This document shows, piece by piece, positions 54,501 to 61,100 of a stretch of 64,000 bases of DNA. This stretch comes from Undaria pinnatifida (lineage: Eukaryota > Sar > Phaeophyceae > Laminariales > Alariaceae). Made by a program: the position numbers and the translations under genes. The stretch spans positions 1,356,501 through 1,420,500 of the forward strand of contig JABAKD010000014.1 of the NCBI GenBank assembly GCA_012845835.1. The letters are read 5' to 3'. How positions within the stretch are numbered: position 1 is the stretch's first letter; every line of letters begins with the position of its first letter. A model generated the notes under the pieces. It saw only the letters and a program-made list of their open reading frames with translations. It was not told where the DNA came from and made no database searches.

Positions 54501-54784
54501 GAACGCAACCGTTCAACAGCCAAAGACCTCTCGCTTTCTCCTACTCTCCACAAACGTTGACCACAAGTTCAACCATGCCAACGACAGCCTGCAGGCCCGT
54601 GCGTAGACTCTGGTACGTACATTGCACACTCCATCACGTGCCTACGAGAACAAACAGAGTAGCAGCTCTCACCATGCTGGGCCTGAGCTGTCATGTGGAT
54701 GTTCTTGCCAGGGTTACTGCATCGCATCACGAAGCCAGACGTCGTCGCCAGCCACAGCGGGACGATCACAAGCGCCGACTTCAT
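45384..54784 (-). CDS. Thylakoid-lumen cyclophilin-type peptidyl-prolyl isomerase
   Basis: Predicted to act on prolyl bonds of lumenal proteins. Six exons, all in phase, 260 aa: 54673-54784, 52262-52491, 51019-51144, 49684-49767, 47675-47733 and 45384-45555. The precursor has a signal peptide (MKSALVIVPLWLATTSG) with Phe at the cleavage site, a transit region, then a twin-arginine lumen signal (GRRAFIQGAAA ending ALA before DNE). The cyclophilin fold starts VTQRAYMDITIG, then LYGNVVPNTVKNFVSL and YRVLDGLNIQMG. Compared with human CypA, the equivalents of Arg55, Gln63, Phe113 and Trp121 are present, but Phe60 reads Leu and His126 reads Tyr, so isomerase activity may be weak. Divergent from TOP2. 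Confidence 0.93.
46436..46746. mobile_element. MITE-like element, GGTAGAGGTG family, copy 3
   Basis: Ends GCTACAATAGAGGTGCACC and CGACCTCTATTGTAGC are good inverted repeats. The left end is tandemly duplicated (again at about 46499, ACGATAGAGGTGCACCAC). Internal AAGGAACCCCGTCTTTCAG matches copies 1 and 2. Cyclophilin intron 5. Confidence 0.78.
47675..47733 (-). CDS. Cyclophilin exon 5 (59 bp)
   Basis: CCCTGCAG precedes HMKEGLLSMVRNQDAQGDS plus AG before GTGAGA. Entry phase 0, exit phase 2, joining RFFIS. Confidence 0.93.
48032..48728. mobile_element. ~700-bp MITE-like element with CAG core
   Basis: Ends AGACCTACTATCATGGGAGA and (inverted) AGACCTACCATTATTTGATT, then TTTTGAGCGAT and TTTTTAGCGAT, give imperfect inverted repeats of about 30 bp. 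AGAAATAA motifs are mirrored inside. The core holds a CAG/CAC trinucleotide array at 48419-48510. Cyclophilin intron 4. Confidence 0.72.
49684..49767 (-). CDS. Cyclophilin exon 4
   Basis: ATTTTCAG precedes MGAIGSRSGKSGVSSTGENI and PQENFDIQ before GTGAGT. 84 bp, phase 0 both sides. Confidence 0.93.
50140..50320. repeat. Dispersed repeat shared with 12030-12200
   Basis: TACCGGGGGGGGAGAAGGGA, then GGGACCACAGGTTGTCC and GTTGTAGTAGAAAAATG. Cyclophilin intron 3. Confidence 0.55.
50510..50700. repeat. Tandem ~120-bp duplication
   Basis: GTCTACGTACCGTAGTTGGC with TTATTTCC, and GATCTACGTACCGTAATTGG with CTTATTTCG, each followed by CAAC(G/T)AACAT and later GG(C/T)CTGGTCGC. Confidence 0.8.
50785..51000 (-). 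repeat. Array of copies of cyclophilin exon 3 donor region
   Basis: A long copy at about 50785-50830 reads TYRVLDGLNAQ, then GTATGG, on the minus strand (genuine: AYRVLDGLNIQ, then GTAAGA). Between it and the true exon lie at least three shorter 40-50-bp copies around a CCTGTATGTTC/CCAACTCCCAA core. Confidence 0.85.
51019..51144 (-). CDS. Cyclophilin exon 3
   Basis: CTTTTTCAG precedes LYGNVVPNTVKNFVSLLTGK, NEAGVSYRGTEAYRVLDGLN and IQ before GTAAGA. Contains the Arg55 and Gln63 equivalents; phase 0 both sides. Confidence 0.95.
51220..51740. repeat. Three diverged ~210-bp repeat units
   Basis: CCGAATGAGTGCGACGACGC, CCGACTGAGTGCGATGGCAC and CTGACTGAGTTACGACGATA, each followed by a GGGAGCC/GGGAGCA/GGAGATC block and GCACTACTG-like text. 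Cyclophilin intron 2. Confidence 0.6.
51940..52110 (-). repeat. Decayed copy of cyclophilin exon 2 3' edge
   Basis: Plus-strand CACGCGCTCACGGCAATCAC, AAGCC(G)GCC and TGTCCCCGACA repeat 52251-52310 (the donor and last codons of exon 2). The intronic CCAGCATGG/CCAGCACGG text is also repeated. Confidence 0.85.
52262..52491 (-). CDS. Cyclophilin exon 2 (lumen signal, N-terminal fold)
   Basis: GTAACGCAG precedes AC, completing Asp, then RAPAAITPLGRRAFIQGAAA, SIPLIAGASQALADN, EVTQRAYMDITIGDK and PAGRLVIA before GTGAGC. The acceptor is supported by phase agreement with exon 1. Confidence 0.93.
52597..52660. repeat. (GGT)n microsatellite
   Basis: Interrupted GGTGGC/GGTGGT run in cyclophilin intron 1. 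Confidence 0.9.
52630..52910 (-). repeat. Decayed copies of cyclophilin exon 2 5' edge
   Basis: Two copies (about 52648-52715 and 52812-52910) of the acceptor side and first codons. The better one has GATGAACGCTCATCGTCCCG and GCGGGGGTACGGTGTGCGTTG against GATGAAAGCTCGTCGTCCCA and GCGGGGGCGCGGTCTGCGTTA. Confidence 0.82.
52953..54005 (+). repeat. ~1-kb dispersed repeat, copy 2
   Basis: Colinear with 21645-22545 along its length. Here it fills much of cyclophilin intron 1. Minus-strand frames inside it are not conserved between the copies. Confidence 0.85.
53815..54192 (+). repeat. ~172-bp tandem duplication at element end
   Basis: The last part of copy 2 (from CGTGTCGTTTTTTGTTCAGT to TTTACCCGGTATAAATTACC) is repeated almost perfectly at about 54016-54192, with only single-base changes such as GATGTCAACC and GATGCCAACC. 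Confidence 0.9.
54673..54784 (-). CDS. Cyclophilin exon 1 (plastid-targeting leader)
   Basis: Starts MKSALVIVPLWLATTSGFVM. The Lys-then-hydrophobic run is a signal peptide, and SG before Phe fits the stramenopile cleavage motif. Ends QAQH plus G before GTGAGA, phase 1. The start is chosen as the only ATG giving a signal peptide and joining exon 2 in frame. Confidence 0.88.
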
Positions 54785-55141
54785 GGTGGAACAAGAACAA
54801 TATTCACCGTTGCCGTATGTTTGTAACAGGAAAGCTCACAGACGGAGAGAGAGAGTGGCATGTAAAGTATCAGGCTCTCTGACCGTGATTTAGACGAGGT
54901 TTCGAGTTTGAGGCAACTGGGGAGTTCCACAAACAACATAATGGATTCTGACAAGGGCCACCTGTTATCATCCCCGCCGTTGGGAGATGCCGCGTTCACA
55001 CGACACAACTCTACCTTGCAAACAAACGTCGATTGCACAAGGGACCCTATATTCATCACCTCAAGCCAAGCAGTATCTCGTGGCTGTGTTGTACTCAGCC
55101 GTTGCCGGCGTCCTGTTCACCTCAAATCGTACTCGGGCAGC
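54785..55141. promoter_or_regulatory. Divergent cyclophilin/TOP2 promoter region
   Basis: 357 bp separate the two start codons on opposite strands, too little for two full 5' UTRs plus independent promoters of typical size, so control elements are probably shared. I see no TATA box that I would trust. Confidence 0.6.
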
Positions 55142-55192
55142 ATGGCGGACACCGAGAACCAGCAATCCGGCGGCCGTTTGGGCATTTCCAAG
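55142..55192 (+). CDS. TOP2: TOP2 exon 1
   Basis: ATG in GCAGCATGG context; encodes MADTENQQSGGRLGISK before GTGAGT, phase 0. The N-terminal tail is short, as usual upstream of the ATPase. Confidence 0.88.
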
Positions 55193-58100
55193 GTGAGTTG
55201 TTTCTTGTAATGGCTGCTTGTCAAAAAGCTAACCCCTGGACCCAAGCGAGCAGGCCAGGCTGGCTGATCTTGCCTCTCCTGTAGATGGAGCATAAGGCCA
55301 CAGCCCGGCACGCACGGAACAAGAGTCACGAGTGCGTCGTGAACATACGTGGAGCTGAGTCGCGTTATGTAGTCCCTCTCCACTCTCGTCTGCGCTTTGA
55401 AAGAATGTTCTTGACGGGGGTGTTCAACAGCAAAAGACGAGTGTGTGCAATCTCCAGCGTGCCGGCACGCTCGCCATGGGCTTGGGTTAACTAGAGCATG
55501 CGGCATCTCGTAGCTTGAACGGTGCCGCCCATCGAGGTCTGTACGAGTAGCATCGTTCTCTTGCGCAGCAGCCCTGCTCAACCTTCTCGTCCTGGAAGAA
55601 ATCTCGAGCCAGCGTTTTTTTTTTGGCTCTGGGTGTCCGTTGGTAAATAAAGTCGCACTCGCGAGAAGCACGCTGCCGGGTATACTAATGTTGGTATGCA
55701 TGCAGCATTTCCTACAGCAGTCGTGCAGCTGTACAGCAGCCGCAGAGCAGAAGTTTGGCAACTAGAGTTTGTGGTGTATTTGCCGTTGACGATATCCTGT
55801 ATCCCTGTACCTCTCTGTGCCTGATCATGCGGTGGTGCTGCAAATTCGAGTTTGTACTACGTATATGGTACAGCGGTACGGATGCCAGACAGAGTAAGGG
55901 ACTCAAAAGGAGTACCAGGGTACTGAGTACTGCTGTATTTGGATTTGCACAACCGCATATTCGTGCCGTTATATGAATATTTGCGGGAAGACGAGCTCGC
56001 CCCACGAGGCCAAAGCTTACAGAGTTCCAGGTATAGCTTGCCGTATCGTGCTCGTAGCGGGTACCAGGAGGCGACAGAAGCGTCCAAGAGGGAAGGGTCT
56101 CCTTGCTTGCTGTGTCACTTTCTGCCTGTCTTGCTGCTTCTGACTTCCAGCCCAATCGTAGGCAGAATCACAGCAGCAGTCGCCGTGCACAAATATGTCG
56201 CAATAGACTATAAGACTATGTGTGCACAGAGCTGCGCGAGTATCGATTCGAGACCGGTCTTTTGGGCACGTCAACGACTTGTTACCCTCTTGGTCTGAAG
56301 CCTTTGAATGAAAAATAGACCCGACGCTTCGTTCCGAGCTACGTCCAACCTTGGATGGACAATCCCGCCTACCACGTATATTTTCAAATAGCATTTTTCC
56401 GCCTTGCGCCACGTGTGCGCATCGGTTGGCATGATCATATCCCGGTGCTCCGGTGTGCTGTGCCAGGTAAAAGTAACAGCAGGTAAGGCCTGTAACAGCA
56501 TGATTATTCCTATGACATGATGTTGCAACAGCAATAGTGCAGCTACTCCTGTCTCCTGCGACCTGTGACGGCAATAGTATACCTACTGTTGTGATGGGAA
56601 TAGTATGCCTACAACGGTAGCATGTCTACTGTGGGTCGGGTTAGGACGCCATGATCATATGCTTCAGATTGTGCTGTAGAGGGTGAACCTGCGACAGCAG
56701 CATTAGTCTACGAACACCGCGGTATGCTTCAGCTGAGTATCAGCAAGAAAGTGCACGGATAACGAAAACAAACCAGGCGTGGTTACGGCAAAGGAAATGT
56801 GGGCGGGCACCCACGCCCATGCATAGTAGCGGTGCCTCCATCCGTAGTCTAGCAGTCCTGTCTTGAATCCTACAGTTTGATGTTACTCGTTTTTTACAGG
56901 AAAATGCACCCACGCACCCACTGCCACTCGTATGCGATACTATCAACAGTCTTCTTTCCTTACACTAGCTGTAGTAATTCCCCCTTGATTCCAGACTGCC
57001 AATGTGAATCTTACATTTCATTGCCTCCCATCCTGATGAATGCTGCGTTTATTGCATTTCCTCCAAATAGGGTGGCAAGTCGAAGGCCGGCAAGAAGGCC
57101 CCTCTGGGCCCTCGGGTGAGCAACAATGACGGAGACCAAACCGTGGAGCAGAGGTACCAGAAGAAGACCCAGCTCGAGCACATCCTTTTGCGCCCCGACA
57201 CTTACAGTGAGTACCTAAGTTACCGCTGTACCAGGATATTTAGCATATAAAAATACATAGTGTATCGCATGAGATGTAGAGAATACCTGTTGTGACAGAG
57301 CTTCACGTATACCGGATGTACACCTGGTACCTGTGTAACGTTCTCTGCGTCGTTTCTTATCATATGCTGCTGTCATGTATGTAATCTACCAGATGAGCGT
57401 CTGTTTTGGTGGTCTCGATCAAGACTTAGACTCCTGTGCGTTATTGACGTGCTTGAAATTTAACTTTCGATATGTCTGAAGTTTCGAAACCGTATCCAGC
57501 AGTGTAGACGGTTGATGTTGCTATTGGCGTTGCCGCTGGTATCATGTTTATGTGCGGCACTCGGATGCCATATTGCATATCTCGATATGTCGATTATTTC
57601 GATACTTCAATTTCGACCTGACGTAAGTTCCGACGCCATATCCAGCACTATTGACGATTGCTGTTGCTGCTGCTGTTGGTGGCGTTGTGTTCGGCAGTCG
57701 GGTCCACGGACAGGATGACCCAAGAGATGTGGGTCTACGACGAACCGTCAGACAGCATCGTGAAGCGCATGGTCACGTACGTGCCCGGACTGTACAAAAT
57801 ATTCGACGAGATCATCGTTAACGCGGCGGACAACAAGCAACGTGACTCAAACATGTCCAAGCTCAAGGTGGGTCGGTGGGCGGGTGTTGCCTTCGCCATG
57901 TTGTCTTCGTCTGCTCTTACAATGGCCGATGAGGGAGCCGCTATATGCCGGCGAAATGCTCGGAATATCTATCTCAAAATGTCGTCTCTGAGTTTTTGTT
58001 TCAGTTTTCAATTGATTTAAATGATATGATTGGATGCGCCCGTTTGAATCGAATGAATCGGCTCTAACTCACAACGCCCCTGCTGTACATACATGCTGAG

Positions 58101-61100
58101 CACTTGTTGCTCTTGGTTGACTGTATGTACCAACCTACCTGTTGCTCTATGTACCAATGTATACACACTCGTATGTGCTCTGTGTGCCGACCCCCTGCTG
58201 TGTGTAAGTGGCCACCTAACCCTGAACAACGTTACTGTACCCTAGTAGTATACCAGTATTAGTGTGAAATCTACTGATGTACCGACAACACGCAAACATG
58301 CTGTTTCCTGGCACCTTCAGCTGTTATGTGACAAGCGCAGGTGACCCGTGACGCGTACTACGGTCGCCTATTAATAGATGCACTATCCCGGTACTTTATT
58401 TTGAATGCTCCGAAATGTGTGACTGACTCCGTCCAAAACCGCCGTCTTCTGACACTTCTGGCTTGCATGTGACAAGCCCAGGTTACCGTCGACGCGGAGT
58501 CGGGGTCGATTTCGGTGTGGAACGACGGGCAGGGCATCCCCATCCAGATGCACAAGGAGCACCACATGTACGTTCCCGAACTCATCTTCGGAAACCTCCT
58601 GACCGGATCGAACTTTGACGATGACCAGAAGAAGACCACCGGAGGAAGAAATGGATTCGGTGCTAAGGTGTGCATATAAATTTGACCGTGACCGGTAAAT
58701 GGAGTGTTGGGCAGTCTGATCCTGAATACCATGTACTTAATAGTGTTGCCGTAATTTTGTGGGCAGCTGGATCGTATACATAAGGTAGTCTAGTTGTATT
58801 CCCTAGGTTCCTATTGATGTGTCCAACTTCTGCGACGACAAAAAGGACATCGACCGAAGGAACGGATTTACCGCTAAGGTTTGAATTTTAACTGGTAAGA
58901 TTGATTAGAATCAGGTCTGATGATGAATATGCGGCAGTCTGATAGTAACCATACACCAGTCTGATAGTAACCATACACCAGTCTGATCATGAAGATATCG
59001 CAATCCGGCCGCGAGTAGCAGCCAGGCAAAAATTGAATGTACAGCAGTCTGAGCGTAAATTTGAGTCTTATCGAAGTTTGGGGGACGTTTTAATATGTCT
59101 AACGTCTGCGACGACCAGAAAAGCCACCGGGGATAGAAATCGATTCGGCTTTCAGGCCTTTTTTTTTACAGTCGGATTCGTCTGTCAAAAACGGCCTTTT
59201 TCGACTGAAGCCCAAATCGAGCTTTCTTACACAGTTGAAAAAAGACTTTTTCGACTCAACTTTTTTCGACTGAGAACTCCGACTGGCGGATCCAGTGGAA
59301 AAAATCGAATTTTTCGAGTGGATCCTCCAGTAAAAAAAATCAGTCGAAGAACTCGGTCGAAAAACTCAGTCGAAAAAGCTTTTCACGTGTTTTTGATCCG
59401 ATCGCATCGTTCATCCCACCACCAAACACATACCCACACGGCCACACGCGAATACCAGGCACTACACTGCAGTATCATACAAGGCGCAGACGCTGGCTTG
59501 GCTATCACTGCTCTTGCTTCTGACGGCAAGTCAGTGTGGCGCATCCCTAGTTCCGCTCGCCAGCAGCGTGTATCACACGACGGCAGCAGCGCGCGGTATC
59601 GATTCCATGCTGCCAGCAACGGCTGCGCCTGCTGTAGCTTTGGCGGCTCTCGGATGAGTGCAACTCCACGGACGTAGCTTTGGCGGCTTTCGGCTAAGCC
59701 CGAAGCCACCAACTCGCTGGGACGAGGGTTCGTCGAGCCGTTGCTCGCGGAAAAAGCGCGAAGCACAGCTGCCAACCGATTTCGACTGCCGTACAACAGG
59801 ACTCCCTCACACCAACCGCCGCTAGGAAGAGCACGAAACCATAAAATCGACTCGACTGACGATAAGAAGGACCAGAATAATCCAGTCGAAAAATGCCCAG
59901 TCGAAAGGGCCGTTTTCGACTGGCGGAATCCGACAGTGTAGGAACTGGCTTAACGTGTGAATCAAAAACATGCAGGGCTACTTCGTAGGTATAAATGCAT
60001 GGCATGTATGGGTTAGGGGTATACTAAATCAGGAGGTTATCCGCATATATGGAAGGCGTTTGTTTGCTGTGTCCGTCGTCCTCGGTTTTGCTTCGATATA
60101 GCCCCGACCTGCTGTTGCACGACCTCCATTTGTGTTGACCCAATATCGTGCGATGCACTTGTTTGTTGTGACCCCCCTGCCAATATTGGGTGCCCCGACG
60201 TCTTTCCTCCGCCAGCTTGCGAACATTTACTCTACTGAATTTATCGTGGAGACGGCGGACGGGCACGCGGGGAAGCACTACCGACAAGTGTTCCGGAACA
60301 ACATGCAGGAGAAGGTAACGTTAACTTTTCATTGTGGGATCTTGTTTTTTCAGAGCTATCCAAATGCTGACGCACTCGTATGGCTTTGCTGGGAGGTATT
60401 CGCAACGCTTGATAAGATTCTTTCACTGCTGTATCGCTTCTAATTTGGTAGCTACGTTTTGTTTTCATTTGAGGGAACAATTGGCGTCTTTCCATCTGGC
60501 ATGGGGTGTCACTCCATGCACTTGGTTGTCTGCGCTCGATTCGCTTGGTTCGTATTACTGGACAGCTTGAGCTCTTTATAGTACAGATTCTCGATTTTGC
60601 AGGCAAACGCGAGTTTCTAATTTCCAAGGTGCCAGAAAATGGGGACCTTTTTGAGGTGACCGAAGACTTTTAACATTTGATTGAACATAACTTTTGGGAC
60701 CGGCGATATAGTACAGATTCTCGATTTTGCAGGCAAACGCGAGTTTCTAATTTCCAAGGTGCCAGAAAATGGGGACCTTTTTGAGGTGACCGAAGACTTT
60801 CAACATTTGATTAAACATAACTTTTGGGACCGGCGATTAGTTCAAGTTTTTAGGTGAATATCTATCGGTGTGCTAGTTCCTATCGACGGTCTGTGTTACT
60901 GTCCTTTTTTTTCGTTAGGCCCGTCCAACCAAGTGAATATTCCCCTTGCCATTGTTGCGCCCGGCGTGCAGGAGGAGCCTGTCATTGACGACGACTATGA
61001 TGGCCCGGATTTCACGTGCATCACCTTCAGTCCGGACTGGAAGAGGTTTCACATGACCGGCATGGAGGCGGACACGATTGCGCTCCTCAGGAAGGTAGAT

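Noticed and set aside
59383-59796. Frames inside the full-length Harbinger-like elements
   Set aside because: The related copy at 24.7-25.3 kb does not keep the same frame, and no transposase motif is visible.
60592-60660. Extra TOP2 exon after TTTTGCAG
   Set aside because: Family alignment needs no residues between NNMQEK and EEPVI, and one copy has a stop.
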